From UBA4923 sp964486135 (GTDB taxonomy: Bacteria; Bacillota; Clostridia; Saccharofermentanales; DTU023), in the NCBI GenBank assembly GCA_964486135.1, contig CAZAKT010000012.1, positions 1 to 44,870 on the forward strand: 44,870 nt of DNA. The letters are read 5' to 3'. Below the pieces are notes generated by a model, which ran no database searches, was not told the origin of the DNA, and was given only the letters and a program-made list of their open reading frames with translations. Positions 31,419-40,540 of this stretch are shown here, piece after piece; within the stretch, counting starts at the first letter, position 1, and each line of letters begins with the position of its first letter. Made by a program: the position numbers and the translations under genes.

Positions 31419-32990
31419 ATGAAAAGGCCGGCCTATCATCGTGTAAGCTCCTGTGCCCTGACCGGACTGGATGGGGTGCCAGTGGAAATAGAAGTTTCCA
31501 TCCTGCCGGGCCTTCCCAATTTCGATATATCGGGCAGGGGGGATCCAGCCATCCGCGAGTCACGTGACCGGGTCAGGGCCGCCCTTTGCAACAGCGGCTA
31601 CCAGTTCCCCAAGGGTCGGGTCATCGCCAGCTATGCCCCGGCCTCCCTGCCCAAGCAGGGGAGTGCCTTCGACCTGCCTTTGGCTCTGGCCATCCTGGCC
31701 GCCTCCTCGCAGATTGTGGCGCCTGTCGGCCGTCCCCTTCCGGCCTTCCTGGGCGAGTTGGCCCTGAATGGCCGGATCAAGCCGGTGGATGGATTGATCG
31801 GACGACTCCTGGCCTTGGCCGGCCAGGGCATCCGCCAGGTGATCGGTCCGGAAGAGGGAAGAAGGGAGGCAAGCCTGGTCGAAGGGATCGGGTACGACGG
31901 TGTCCGTGACCTGAGAGAGGCCGTCAAGCTTTTCTCCGGGATCCGGGGGAAGGCCAGGACCTGGGAGGGGGAAGATCCCGAGCCCCTCAAGGAAGAGGGT
32001 GGACTCTTCCAGGAGATTGCCGGCCAGGAGGAAGGGATCAGGGCCTGTATCATCGCTGCTGCAGGCTGGCATCCCCTGCTCCTCATGGGGGCGCCGGGTT
32101 GCGGCAAGTCCATGCTGGCCTCGGCCCTGCCGGAGATCCTGCCCCCGCTCAGCCAGGAGGAGACCCTGGAGGTCATGCGGATCCACAGCGCGGCAGGCAG
32201 GGAAGGATTGACGAAAATCAGATCAGGTGAAAGACCCTTTCGCCAGACCCACCACAGTGCCACGGTATCGGCTTTGATCGGCGGCGGGACCCGCCTGGTC
32301 CCCGGTGAATGCAGCCTGGCCCACAAGGGGGTCTTGTTCCTGGATGAGGTCACAGAGATGAAAGCCCGGGTCCTGGATGCCCTCCGCGAACCCCTGGAGT
32401 CACAAGTCATCCATCTGGCCCGGGCCGGGGCAAACTATAGCTTCCCCGCGGATTTCCTCCTGGTAGCGGCCTGCAATCCCTGCCGCTGCGGCTATCTGCT
32501 GGAGCCGGGCAGTCACTGCCGCTGCCCCGACCAGCAGGTTGCCCGCCACCTGTCCCGTATCAGCGGCCCCCTCTTCGACCGATTCGACCTGGTCGCCTTA
32601 CTGACCCGGGTCGAGTCCCGCCTTCTGGTCGAACAGGCCAGCCGGGTCAAGGAAGTGGAGGACCCCGGGATTATAAGAAGACAGGTGGCGGCTGCCTGGG
32701 CCTTGCAGGAGCAAAGGGCGGTCAAGTGGGGGGAGGAAGGGGTCCGCAACAGCCAACAGGCCCTGAGGGACCCGGGAAATAATTTCCTGATCCCCACCAA
32801 GGTCCTGGACTTCGCGTCCAGCCTGGCTGACACGGCCCTCCTGACAGCCCGTTCATTCTATTCCCTTCTCCGGGTGGCCCGGACCATCTCCGATTTGCAG
32901 GAAAGTGAATACGTTAGCCTGGAAGCGGTGGCGGAGGCCTTCCATTACAAGACCCAATTGCCCTGGCCCGGGAAGGAGACCCCGCCTTGA
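31419..32990 (+). CDS. comM: YifB/ComM family Mg-chelatase-like AAA+ protein
   Basis: ComM-type proteins are hexameric helicases that help branch migration during natural transformation. The 523-residue product has the N-terminal fold GLDGVPVEIEVSILPGLPNFDI, then RESRDRVRAAL. Its AAA+ core has Walker A GAPGCGKS (224-231) and LFLDEVTEM, the HHSATVSALIGGG block, a Cys cluster (CNPCRCGY...C.C) and a C-terminal helical domain. Start choice is uncertain. The ATG at 31419 gives the family length but has AAGG only two bases away. An in-frame GTG at 31380 directly abuts an AGGAGG and is too close to it. The stop overlaps the dprA TTG by four bases, matching a shared competence role. Confidence 0.9.
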   Translation: MKRPAYHRVSSCALTGLDGVPVEIEVSILPGLPNFDISGRGDPAIRESRDRVRAALCNSGYQFPKGRVIASYAPASLPKQGSAFDLPLALAILAASSQIVAPVGRPLPAFLGELALNGRIKPVDGLIGRLLALAGQGIRQVIGPEEGRREASLVEGIGYDGVRDLREAVKLFSGIRGKARTWEGEDPEPLKEEGGLFQEIAGQEEGIRACIIAAAGWHPLLLMGAPGCGKSMLASALPEILPPLSQEETLEVMRIHSAAGREGLTKIRSGERPFRQTHHSATVSALIGGGTRLVPGECSLAHKGVLFLDEVTEMKARVLDALREPLESQVIHLARAGANYSFPADFLLVAACNPCRCGYLLEPGSHCRCPDQQVARHLSRISGPLFDRFDLVALLTRVESRLLVEQASRVKEVEDPGIIRRQVAAAWALQEQRAVKWGEEGVRNSQQALRDPGNNFLIPTKVLDFASSLADTALLTARSFYSLLRVARTISDLQESEYVSLEAVAEAFHYKTQLPWPGKETPP

Positions 32991-34078
32991 TCCGGCTCCG
33001 CCAGGCCATTGCCTTTACTTCCGCCTGTGTCAAACACCGGATAAGAAATGCGGACCGGATCCGGATCATCCGGGCGGCGGGTGGCCTGGAGGATCTGGCG
33101 GATTACCTGGAAAAGGGGAATAAACAGGGCCTCTACAAGGAGAGCCTGCTTTTTCAGGCCTTCCTCTGTGAGATGAAGGCCCTGGAGGGCAAGAACTTCC
33201 CAGACTCCTGGCAGGTCCTCAGTTTTCTGGAGGCCGCTTATCCCGGCCGCCTGCGCCACATCAGCCATCCGCCGGCCCTCCTCTTTGTGAGTGGGGACCG
33301 GGTCTCCGCCCTGAACCAGGCCTTCACGGTCGGAATTATCGGATCGAGGAGGCCAAGCCCCTACGGGGTGGAGGTGACCAAGGCCCTGACGGCCAGGATT
33401 GCCGAACGGGGGGTCCCGGTTATTTCCGGTGGGGCCAGGGGGATAGACGGGCTGGCGCACGCGACGGCCCTGGCAGCCGGGGGAAGTACCCTGGCCGTTA
33501 TCGGGAGCGGCCTGGGCATCGATTATCCGCCCGAGCACCGGTCCCTCTTTTCCCGGATCCAGGCACAGGGGGCTTTGATTACCGAGTATCTGCCCGGTAC
33601 GGTTCCCCGCCGCAGTCATTTCCCGGCAAGAAACAGGATCCTGGCCGGCCTTTGTGACGCGGTCCTGGTCACCGAGGCATCTGCCTCCAGCGGGACCCTT
33701 ATCACGGCAGGCTTTGCCGCCGACCACGGTCGTGACGTACTGGCCGTGCCGGGCTCCATCCTCTCGGGCCGTAGCCGGAGCTGCCACAGCCTGATCAAGG
33801 ACGGGGCCATTCTGATCGAGGAGGTCGACGACATCCCGGGTCTGCCGGCCTGTGAGGGGGAGGCAGGCCTTGTCCGGACGGGGAGGGAGGACAAGTTCAG
33901 CCAGGGGGTCTGGGAGGACCGGCTGATTCTGGCGACCCTGGATAACGCGCCGCGCACCCTGGCCAATCTTATGGAAGCCTCCGGTCTTGACAGGGAGACC
34001 CTTGTCCTCAGGATGGCCCTGCTCCAGAAAACCGGCCTGATCAAGCAGAGCCGGGGCCTTTATTCGCGTTCAGTTTAG
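32987..34078 (+). CDS. dprA: DNA-processing protein DprA
   Basis: DprA binds incoming single-stranded DNA and loads RecA during transformation. The 363-residue product has an N-terminal SAM-like helical part and the Rossmann-type core with GIIGSRRPSPYG, SGGARGIDGLAH (147-158), LAVIGSGLGIDYP, FPARNRI and VTEASASSGTLITA. A C-terminal winged-helix segment (LILATLDNAPRTLANLMEASG) follows. The start is a TTG with AAGGAG eight bases upstream. It overlaps the comM stop (TTGA), so the pair is translationally coupled. Downstream is topA, behind its own promoter. This is the usual Firmicutes order. Confidence 0.96.
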   Translation: MIRLRQAIAFTSACVKHRIRNADRIRIIRAAGGLEDLADYLEKGNKQGLYKESLLFQAFLCEMKALEGKNFPDSWQVLSFLEAAYPGRLRHISHPPALLFVSGDRVSALNQAFTVGIIGSRRPSPYGVEVTKALTARIAERGVPVISGGARGIDGLAHATALAAGGSTLAVIGSGLGIDYPPEHRSLFSRIQAQGALITEYLPGTVPRRSHFPARNRILAGLCDAVLVTEASASSGTLITAGFAADHGRDVLAVPGSILSGRSRSCHSLIKDGAILIEEVDDIPGLPACEGEAGLVRTGREDKFSQGVWEDRLILATLDNAPRTLANLMEASGLDRETLVLRMALLQKTGLIKQSRGLYSRSV

Positions 34079-34097
34079 GTCAGTCCCAAGCGGCTTT

Positions 34098-34126
34098 TTG
34101 ACAGATGGGGTATTCTCAAGTATATA
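34098..34126 (+). promoter_or_regulatory. Consensus-like promoter for topA-trmFO-queA-tgt
   Basis: A perfect TTGACA (34098-34103) is followed after 17 bases by TATATA (34121-34126). The predicted start near 34133 gives a leader of about 30 bases before the topA ATG. The promoter lies in the 84-base gap after dprA, where I see no terminator hairpin. Confidence 0.82.
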
Positions 34127-34162
34127 TTGGTAAGAATTCTCATGGAAAGAAGCCTGATTTAG

Positions 34163-36316
34163 ATGACAAAAACACTCCTCGTGGTGGAATCACCCGCCAA
34201 GGCCAAGACAATCGCCCGTTATTTGGGCGGTGATTTTGATGTCCGTGCCTCGGTTGGCCATATTCGTGATCTGCCTGCCTCGACAATCGGCGTCGATGTG
34301 AACAAGGGCTTCAGACCCATGTATCTGACGCTCCCGGGCAAGGAGAAGGTTGTGAGGGAACTCAAGTCCGCCTCGGCCAAGGCCGACCGGGTCCTGCTCG
34401 CTACCGACCCTGACCGTGAAGGTGAGGCCATCGCCTGGCACCTGGCCCATATCCTGAAGGTCGACAGCAAGAGCGATTGCCGGATCGTCTTCAATGAAAT
34501 AACAGCCAAGGCGGTCACCCGCGCCGTCGAGGAGCCCCGTCCCATCAATGAGGACCTGGTCAATGCCCAGCAATCCCGCCGGATCCTGGACAGGCTTGTC
34601 GGCTATGAGCTCAGCCCCTTCCTCTGGCAGAAAATCAGGAAGGGCCTGTCCGCGGGCCGGGTCCAATCGGTGGCGACCCGCTTGATTGTTCTCCGCGAAC
34701 GGGAGATTGACGCCTTCATCCCCCAGGAATACTGGAAACTGAGGGCCCTCCTGTCAAGGACAGAGGGGGAGACCCCCTTCGCCTCCCTTTACCAGGGCGT
34801 CAAGAAAGGCGGCCGGGTCTCCCGTCGGTCCATCCACTCCAAGGAGGAATTGGATGTCCTCCTGCTGGAGCTGGAAGGCTGTGATTATGTGGTGGATGAG
34901 GTTAAGAAAGGCAGCCGGAAGCGGAGGCCCTACGCCCCCTTCACCACCAGTACCCTGCAACAGAGCGCATCGCGGGCCCTGGGCTTTACCTCCAGAAGGA
35001 CCATGTCAGCCGCCCAAAATCTCTATGAGGGCGTCATCCTGGGTGACCTGGGGCAGACTTCCCTGGTTACCTATATCAGGACGGATTCGGTCCGCCTTTC
35101 CCAGGATGCCGTCAAGTCGGCGCGCGAGCTGATTGAAAAGAAGTACGGCAAGGCCTATCTCCCGGCCAAAGCCCCTTATTACCGAAACAAGAGCAAGGCC
35201 CAGGATGCGCACGAGGCCATCCGGCCCTCCCATTTCGACCTGCCCCCCTCCCGGGTCAAGGCCTTCCTGACCCCGGACCAATTCCGTATCTACGAGCTGG
35301 TCTGGAAGCGTTTCCTGGCCTCCCAGATGGAGGCGGCTGTTTATGACAAGCTATCCGTCGATATCCTGGCCAAGCAGAACCTCTTCCGGGCCCGGGGCGA
35401 AAAACTTGTCTTCCCGGGTTGGCTGACCCTCTATGGCAATGTCCAGGCTACGGAGGGCGGGTCCAAGAAGGAAGAAGAGGGGAAGGAGGACAGTGAGCCC
35501 GACCTGGTCGATATCCCGGAACTCGAGGCAGGCCAGATCCTCCAACTCCAGCGGCTGGAGCCGGAGCAGAAGTTTACCCAGCCGCCGCCTCGCTACACGG
35601 AGGCCTCCCTGATCCGCGAGATGGAGGAACTGGGGATCGGCCGGCCCTCGACTTACGCGCCGACCATTTCCACCTTGATGGACCGCTTGTATGTGGAGCG
35701 GGAGGGCAGGCAGCTCAAGCCGACTGAACTGGGCTGTACGGTCACCGGCATGCTGGAGGAGCACTTCAGAAATATCGTAGACACGGATTTTACAGCCGAA
35801 ATGGAGAATGAGCTCGATGAGATAGAGTCGGGGTCACGTGATTGGGTTGACGTCCTGGAGGCTTTCTACAGGCCCTTCCATGAGGACGTCGACAAGGCCA
35901 TGAAAAACGCGGAAAAGATCGTTGTCGAGGACATCCCGACGGGCAAGACCTGCCCCCAATGCGAAAAGGGGGACCTGGTCATCCGGGAAGGCCGTTACGG
36001 CAAGTTTATCGCCTGTACCCGCTACCCCGACTGCAAGTATACGGAGACCATCTCCGAACCGACCAAGTCCCATTGCCCCAAGTGTGGATCGCCGGTCAGG
36101 TCAAGGAAGATCAAGAGGGGAAATCTCCTCTATTTTTGCGACAAGTCCAAGGATCCAGATTGTGACTTCGCCGGTTTCGATTTGCCCCTTGACGGGAAAT
36201 CCTGTGAAAGCTGCGGCAGCTATATGGTCAGCAAGCGCTTCCGTGGCAGATTTTACGAGCGCTGCTCCAACAAGGACTGTCCCACCAATAAAAAGAAGAC
36301 CAAGAAGAAGGACTGA
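34163..36316 (+). CDS. topA: DNA topoisomerase I (type IA)
   Basis: TopA relaxes negative supercoils by a single-strand passage mechanism. The 717-residue product has the Toprim domain (VVESPAKAKTIARYL; ATDPDREGEAIAWHL), the block SAGRVQSVATRLIV, and the catalytic Tyr304 in YIRTDS. Three C-terminal four-Cys zinc ribbons follow (CPQC...C...C; CPKC...C...C; CESC...C...C) and then a Lys-rich tail. The Shine-Dalgarno sequence is weak. The stop codon overlaps the trmFO start by one base, which begins a tightly packed run of tRNA-modification genes. Confidence 0.97.
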   Translation: MTKTLLVVESPAKAKTIARYLGGDFDVRASVGHIRDLPASTIGVDVNKGFRPMYLTLPGKEKVVRELKSASAKADRVLLATDPDREGEAIAWHLAHILKVDSKSDCRIVFNEITAKAVTRAVEEPRPINEDLVNAQQSRRILDRLVGYELSPFLWQKIRKGLSAGRVQSVATRLIVLREREIDAFIPQEYWKLRALLSRTEGETPFASLYQGVKKGGRVSRRSIHSKEELDVLLLELEGCDYVVDEVKKGSRKRRPYAPFTTSTLQQSASRALGFTSRRTMSAAQNLYEGVILGDLGQTSLVTYIRTDSVRLSQDAVKSARELIEKKYGKAYLPAKAPYYRNKSKAQDAHEAIRPSHFDLPPSRVKAFLTPDQFRIYELVWKRFLASQMEAAVYDKLSVDILAKQNLFRARGEKLVFPGWLTLYGNVQATEGGSKKEEEGKEDSEPDLVDIPELEAGQILQLQRLEPEQKFTQPPPRYTEASLIREMEELGIGRPSTYAPTISTLMDRLYVEREGRQLKPTELGCTVTGMLEEHFRNIVDTDFTAEMENELDEIESGSRDWVDVLEAFYRPFHEDVDKAMKNAEKIVVEDIPTGKTCPQCEKGDLVIREGRYGKFIACTRYPDCKYTETISEPTKSHCPKCGSPVRSRKIKRGNLLYFCDKSKDPDCDFAGFDLPLDGKSCESCGSYMVSKRFRGRFYERCSNKDCPTNKKKTKKKD

Positions 36317-37716
36317 TGGGCGGCAGGGACCAGGTAGAGAAGAAGACCGGCCGGGGGATCGCTGTGGTCGGCGCCGGCCTGGCCGGCTCTGAGGCCGCCT
36401 TGACGGTGGCCCGCTTCGGATTGCCTGTGACACTGTATGAGATGAAGCCCGGGGAAATGACCCCGGCCCACTCATCTCCCGATTACGCGGAATTGGTCTG
36501 CAGCAACTCCCTCAAGTCAGACCGTCCGGATACGGCCCAGGGCCTGCTCAAACGTGAGCTGCGGAGTCTTGGATGCCACTTGCTGGCCATAGCCGACCAA
36601 ATGGCCGTACCGGCAGGCGGCTCTCTGGCCGTTGACCGGGACTTGTTTTCAGGGGCTGTTTCGGAGAAAATCAGGGAAAACCCCCTGATCCGGCTAATTG
36701 AGAAGAAGGTGGAGTCAGTGGAGGAACTTCTGGAAAGCCATTCCGCCCTCATTGTCGCCTCGGGCCCCCTGACCGCAGGAGGACTTTATGAATCCATCCA
36801 GGCTATGACGGGCGGTGAGGGACTCCATTTCTTTGACGCGGTCGCCCCCATCGTTGAGGGATCCTCCATCGACCGGGCTCACAGTTTCCTGGCCTCCCGT
36901 TATGACAAGGGCGGGGCGGATTATTTGAACTGTCCCCTGTCCAGGGAAGACTACCAGGCCTTCCAGGAAGGCCTGGTCGGAGCGGAAAAGGCCCCGGTCC
37001 ACAATTTCGATCCGACCTATTTCAAGGACTGCCAGCCCATCGAGGTCCTGGCCGCCAGGGGGGAGGATACCCTGCGTTTTGGCCCCCTGCGGCCTGTTGG
37101 CTTGACGGATCCCACAAGCGGTGAACGCCCCTACGCCTGCCTCCAGCTTCGAAAAGAGGACAAGGCGGGCGCCATGTGGTCACTGGTTGGTTGCCAGACC
37201 AGGCTGACCTTCCCCGAGCAGCGGCGGGTCTTCGGGATCATCCCCGCCTTAAGGGAGGCGGTCTATCTCCGTTACGGCGTCATGCATCGGAATTCCTTTC
37301 TAAAGGGGCCCCTGGTATTGGAGAGGGCTTTCCAGAGCAAGAAGGACGAAAAGCTTTTTTTCGCAGGCCAATTGTCTGGTCTGGAAGGCTATGTGGAGGC
37401 GATTGGATCCGGTCTGATCAGCGGAATCCAGGCGGTGGCCCAGGTTCTGGGTCTGCCTGAGGAGGACAAGAGCCGGCTCCTGCCCCCTCCGGAGACCATG
37501 ATCGGCGCCCTGACCGCCTGGGTGACCGGATCGGACCCCCAATCCTACCAGCCCATGAATGCCAATTTTGGACTCCTTCCCTTGGAGGGAAAGGAGGGGA
37601 GGGTCAGGAAGAAGGACCGCGGCAGGATCAGAACCGGCCGCTCGGACGCGGCCCTGACAGCGACACTTTCGGCCCTGGAAGCTCTCCTGCCGGGGGACTT
37701 GCGCCATGACCCTTGA
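36316..37716 (+). CDS. trmFO: Folate/FAD-dependent tRNA (uracil-54-C5) methyltransferase TrmFO
   Basis: TrmFO makes ribothymidine at position 54 of tRNA using methylenetetrahydrofolate and FADH2. The 466-residue product has the FAD-binding GAGLAGSEAA and YEMKPGEMTPAHSS. The family blocks LVCSNSLKSD, VPAGGSLAVDRDLFS, FDPTYFKDCQPIEVLA and GQLSGLEGYVEAIGSGL are also present. Length is normal. It overlaps topA by one base and queA by 11 bases. The dprA-topA-trmFO order is well known in Firmicutes; in many of them xerC and hslVU follow, but here queA and tgt follow instead. Confidence 0.97.
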   Translation: MGGRDQVEKKTGRGIAVVGAGLAGSEAALTVARFGLPVTLYEMKPGEMTPAHSSPDYAELVCSNSLKSDRPDTAQGLLKRELRSLGCHLLAIADQMAVPAGGSLAVDRDLFSGAVSEKIRENPLIRLIEKKVESVEELLESHSALIVASGPLTAGGLYESIQAMTGGEGLHFFDAVAPIVEGSSIDRAHSFLASRYDKGGADYLNCPLSREDYQAFQEGLVGAEKAPVHNFDPTYFKDCQPIEVLAARGEDTLRFGPLRPVGLTDPTSGERPYACLQLRKEDKAGAMWSLVGCQTRLTFPEQRRVFGIIPALREAVYLRYGVMHRNSFLKGPLVLERAFQSKKDEKLFFAGQLSGLEGYVEAIGSGLISGIQAVAQVLGLPEEDKSRLLPPPETMIGALTAWVTGSDPQSYQPMNANFGLLPLEGKEGRVRKKDRGRIRTGRSDAALTATLSALEALLPGDLRHDP

Positions 37717-38782
37717 AATCCCTCCTGATCTGAGGACTGACTCCTATCTTTACCAGCTGCCTGAATCCTTGATCGCCCATCATCCCGCCGCCAGGCGAGA
37801 CCAGGCCAGGCTCCTGGTCATGAAGGGACAGGAGCCCCTGGAGCACAGGATCTTCGCCGACCTGCCCGCCTATCTGGAACCGGGGGACTGCCTGGTCATC
37901 AACGATACCCGGGTCATCCCGGCCCGTCTTTACGGTGAAAAGGCGGGGACCGGGGGCGCTGTGGAATTTCTTCTTCTGGGCCCCGCGGGCCAGGGGAACT
38001 GGCGGGTCCTGGTAAAACCGGGCAGGAAGGCCCGCTTGGGTAGCCGGCTCCTCTTCGCCGGCGGCAGACTTGAGGCAGAGGTGGTGGACATTGAGGCAGA
38101 CGGCAGCCGGATCGTTTCCTTCAATCGGTCGGGTGAGCTCCTCTCCCTCCTGGACCAGTACGGTGAAATGCCCCTGCCCCCCTATATTCATGAGAAACTC
38201 AGGGATCCCGAGCGCTATCAGACGGTCTACGCGACAAATTCAGGCTCCGCCGCTGCACCGACGGCCGGGCTCCATTTTACGGAGGACCTGCTCAAGGCCA
38301 TTGAATCCAAGGGGGTCGCCCTGGCCCGCTTGACCCTCCACGTGGGGGTGGGCACCTTCAGACCTGTCAAGGAGGCCCTGATCACGGATCATCTGATGCA
38401 CCAGGAGAGCTTCAGCCTGGGGGAGGAAGCGGTGGCGACCATACTGAAAACCAAAGCGGAGGGCGGCCGGGTCATAGCCGTGGGGACGACAGCCTGCCGG
38501 GTCCTGGAAAGCGTGGCCGGCGGGGGGGGTGACGGGCCTCTCCTCCGCCCCTCTTCCGGGGAGACCGGGCTTTTTATCTATCCGGGCTTCCGCTTCAAGC
38601 TTGTAGACGCCCTGATCACTAATTTCCATCTGCCTGGCTCAACCTTGCTCATGCTGGTCTCTGCCCTCATGGGGCGTGAGCCGATCCTGGCGGCCTACCG
38701 GGAGGCGGTGGACAGGCAGTACCGATTCTTCAGCTTTGGCGACGCCATGTTGCTTTTACCTGAAGCAGGGAAGGAGGGCTGA
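37706..38782 (+). CDS. queA: S-adenosylmethionine:tRNA ribosyltransferase-isomerase
   Basis: QueA transfers the ribosyl part of SAM to preQ1 in tRNA to make epoxyqueuosine. The 358-residue product has the family segments LIAHHPAARRDQARLLV, INDTRVIPARLYG, YGEMPLPPYI, SAAAPTAGLHFTEDLL, LTLHVGVGTFRPVK and NFHLPGSTLLMLVSA. It overlaps trmFO by 11 bases and has only a weak GGGGGA upstream, so it probably relies on coupling. A run of eight G (38522-38529) inside the gene could cause slippage. tgt follows after one base, so the two queuosine steps are coupled. Confidence 0.96.
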   Translation: MTLEIPPDLRTDSYLYQLPESLIAHHPAARRDQARLLVMKGQEPLEHRIFADLPAYLEPGDCLVINDTRVIPARLYGEKAGTGGAVEFLLLGPAGQGNWRVLVKPGRKARLGSRLLFAGGRLEAEVVDIEADGSRIVSFNRSGELLSLLDQYGEMPLPPYIHEKLRDPERYQTVYATNSGSAAAPTAGLHFTEDLLKAIESKGVALARLTLHVGVGTFRPVKEALITDHLMHQESFSLGEEAVATILKTKAEGGRVIAVGTTACRVLESVAGGGGDGPLLRPSSGETGLFIYPGFRFKLVDALITNFHLPGSTLLMLVSALMGREPILAAYREAVDRQYRFFSFGDAMLLLPEAGKEG

Positions 38783-38783
38783 C

Positions 38784-39929
38784 TTGACTCCTGTCAGCTT
38801 TGAATTGAAACATGTCTGCCGGCAAAGCGGCGCCAGGTATGGCCTTGTCACCACACCCCATGGCTCCTTTGAGACGCCGGTCTTTATGCCGGTCGGGACC
38901 CGGGCGACGGTCCGGACCATGACCCCCCACGAACTGAAGGAGATTGGGGTTGAGATAATCCTGGGCAATACCTACCATCTCTGGATGCGGCCGGGCGAAG
39001 GGCTGGTAGATGAGCTCGGCGGCCTTCACCGCTTTATGAACTGGGACCGGTCCATCCTGACGGACAGCGGTGGTTTCCAGATCTTCTCCCTGGCCAGGCC
39101 CCGGGACATCGAAGAGGAGGGGGTTCACTTCCGTTCCCATATTGACGGGTCCAGGCATTTTCTGACCCCTGAGAAGGCGATCGCCATCCAGGAGGCGCTT
39201 GGATCCGACATCATGATGCAGTTGGATGAATGCGCTCCCTGGCCGGCCGAGGAGGCCTATGTCAAAAAATCGCTTGAGCGGACCACCCGTTGGCTGGAGC
39301 GGTCCGTCAAGGCCTGGGGCCGGTCGGACCGGCAGGCGCTTTTCGGCATCGTCCAAGGGGGGACCTACGAGCATCTCCGTATCCAGAGTGCCAGGGAAAT
39401 CACTTCTTATGACCTGCCGGGCTATGGCATCGGCGGCCTTTCGGTCGGAGAACCGGCCGAACTCATGTACGCCATGCTCGAAAGCATCCTGCCCATCATG
39501 CCCAAGGACAAACCACGTTATCTGATGGGGGTTGGCTCACCTGATTATCTGGTCGAAGGATCCCTGCGCGGTGTCGATATGTTCGACTGTGTCTTTCCGA
39601 CCCGTGTCGGCCGCAACGGTACGGCCCTGACCTGGGCCGGCAGGGTAGTCGTCCGCAATGCCGTCCATCAGCGTTCCGACCTCCCCCTCGACCCCAGCTG
39701 TTCCTGCTATGTCTGCCGGAATTATTCCCGGGCCTATCTTCACCACCTGATCCGCTGCGGGGAAATCCTGGGCCTCCGGCTCCTGTCCTGGCATAACCTG
39801 GCCTTCCTTATCCAATTGATGGAAGCGATCCGGACGGCTATACGGGAGGACAGGCTACTGAGTTTCAGCCGGGAATTTCTTGATAACTATAAAAAGAAAA
39901 ATCTTGCTGAACCCAGGCCTGTTTTATGA
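38784..39929 (+). CDS. tgt: tRNA-guanine transglycosylase
   Basis: Tgt swaps guanine 34 for preQ1 in tRNAs of the queuosine group, ahead of QueA. The 381-residue product has LTDSGGFQIFSLA with the catalytic Asp94, FGIVQGG, GIGGLSVGE, and GVDMFDCVFPTRVGRNG with Asp265 in the nucleophile position. Its zinc site is CSCYVC followed by a His about 25 residues on. The start is a TTG at 38784 with AAGGAGG six bases upstream, one base after the queA stop. The upstream in-frame ATG at 38676 lies deep in queA and gives non-family sequence, so it is rejected. Confidence 0.96.
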   Translation: MTPVSFELKHVCRQSGARYGLVTTPHGSFETPVFMPVGTRATVRTMTPHELKEIGVEIILGNTYHLWMRPGEGLVDELGGLHRFMNWDRSILTDSGGFQIFSLARPRDIEEEGVHFRSHIDGSRHFLTPEKAIAIQEALGSDIMMQLDECAPWPAEEAYVKKSLERTTRWLERSVKAWGRSDRQALFGIVQGGTYEHLRIQSAREITSYDLPGYGIGGLSVGEPAELMYAMLESILPIMPKDKPRYLMGVGSPDYLVEGSLRGVDMFDCVFPTRVGRNGTALTWAGRVVVRNAVHQRSDLPLDPSCSCYVCRNYSRAYLHHLIRCGEILGLRLLSWHNLAFLIQLMEAIRTAIREDRLLSFSREFLDNYKKKNLAEPRPVL

Positions 39930-40022
39930 TAGACTCATTCTGTCCGGCCCTTAGCGCTTATACCGGGAGTTACACTCTTACTTTGTAGCGGGGCCGGGAC
40001 AGATGAACCGAGGAGGATCATT
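39925..40022 (+). promoter_or_regulatory. Structured leader, with possible promoter, before yajC
   Basis: A TATGAT at 39925-39930 with TTGCTG 15 bases upstream (39904-39909) is a possible promoter inside the end of tgt, predicting a start near 39937. Immediately after it, 39940-39950 pairs with 39991-40002 (11 pairs, one bulged G), enclosing about 40 bases. The ribosome-binding site GAGGAGG (40010-40016) is outside the stem. It does not match a riboswitch class I can name. Confidence 0.5.
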
Positions 40023-40373
40023 ATGACCTTATTTCCTATCTTGCTTGAGGCAGCCGGGGCTGGTGTAGAGGAGAAGGCGACAAGCAGCTTGACCAGCCTG
40101 CTCTACACCCTGCTTCCCTTCCTCTTGATCGTCGGCGTTATGTATTTCTTCACCATCCGCCCCCAGAAGAAACGTGAGAAGAAGCTGAAAGAGCAGCTGG
40201 AAGTCATGAAACCGGGCGATCAGGTCATGTCCATTGGTGGGATAATCGGCCGTGTCGCCAACATCACTGATGATGAAGTGACCATCTATTCGGGTGTCGC
40301 CAACACCATGCTCACCTTCAAGAAGTCGGCTATCAATACTATTATTCCGAAAGAATCAGAGGAAGCGAAATAG
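40023..40373 (+). CDS. yajC: Preprotein translocase subunit YajC
   Basis: YajC is a small inner-membrane partner of SecDF and the Sec translocon. The 116-residue product has one transmembrane helix (about residues 22-43: LLYTLLPFLLIVGVMYFFTI), then the family-defining RPQKKREKK and LKPGDQV-like MKPGDQVMSIGGIIGRV segments. GAGGAGG lies six bases before the ATG. It follows tgt, a common order in bacteria, but secD and secF are not next; the following gene is dnaG. A small GC hairpin with a short T-run (40449-40463) might end its transcript. Confidence 0.95.
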   Translation: MTLFPILLEAAGAGVEEKATSSLTSLLYTLLPFLLIVGVMYFFTIRPQKKREKKLKEQLEVMKPGDQVMSIGGIIGRVANITDDEVTIYSGVANTMLTFKKSAINTIIPKESEEAK

Positions 40374-40448
40374 GCTTGCGGGCCAGGGTTTGACCTGAAA
40401 AGGCCGGACTGACAGCCTGAAAAGAGATCGGCGGCGCGCTGTTCCCGG

Positions 40449-40463
40449 ACGGCGGGCCGTTTT
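40449..40463 (+). terminator. Weak terminator-like hairpin after yajC
   Basis: ACGG and CCGT can pair around a four-base loop and are followed by four T residues. The stem is short and GC-rich, so this is a weak candidate lying 75 bases past the yajC stop, just before the possible dnaG promoter. Confidence 0.25.
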
Positions 40464-40480
40464 CGCGTCTTCTGATGTCG

Positions 40481-40486
40481 TATAAT
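40481..40486 (+). promoter_or_regulatory. -10 element candidate for dnaG-rpoD
   Basis: A perfect TATAAT lies at 40481-40486, with no good -35 (only a T-rich TTTTCG around 40460). A start near 40493 would place the in-frame ATG at 40475 upstream of the transcript and supports the TTG at 40541 as the dnaG start. Confidence 0.5.
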
Positions 40487-40540
40487 GTACTTGTGGATTT
40501 ATGGGCAAATTCCCGGGCTTTATCCGGGCGGGGCAAACGA

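Noticed and set aside
38676..38783. Extended tgt start at 38676
   Set aside because: It lies inside queA and encodes sequence unlike the family; the TTG at 38784 has a strong ribosome-binding site.
39937..40022. preQ1 riboswitch near the queuosine genes
   Set aside because: The leader lies after tgt, upstream of yajC, and does not show the short H-type pseudoknot pattern of preQ1-I that I would expect.
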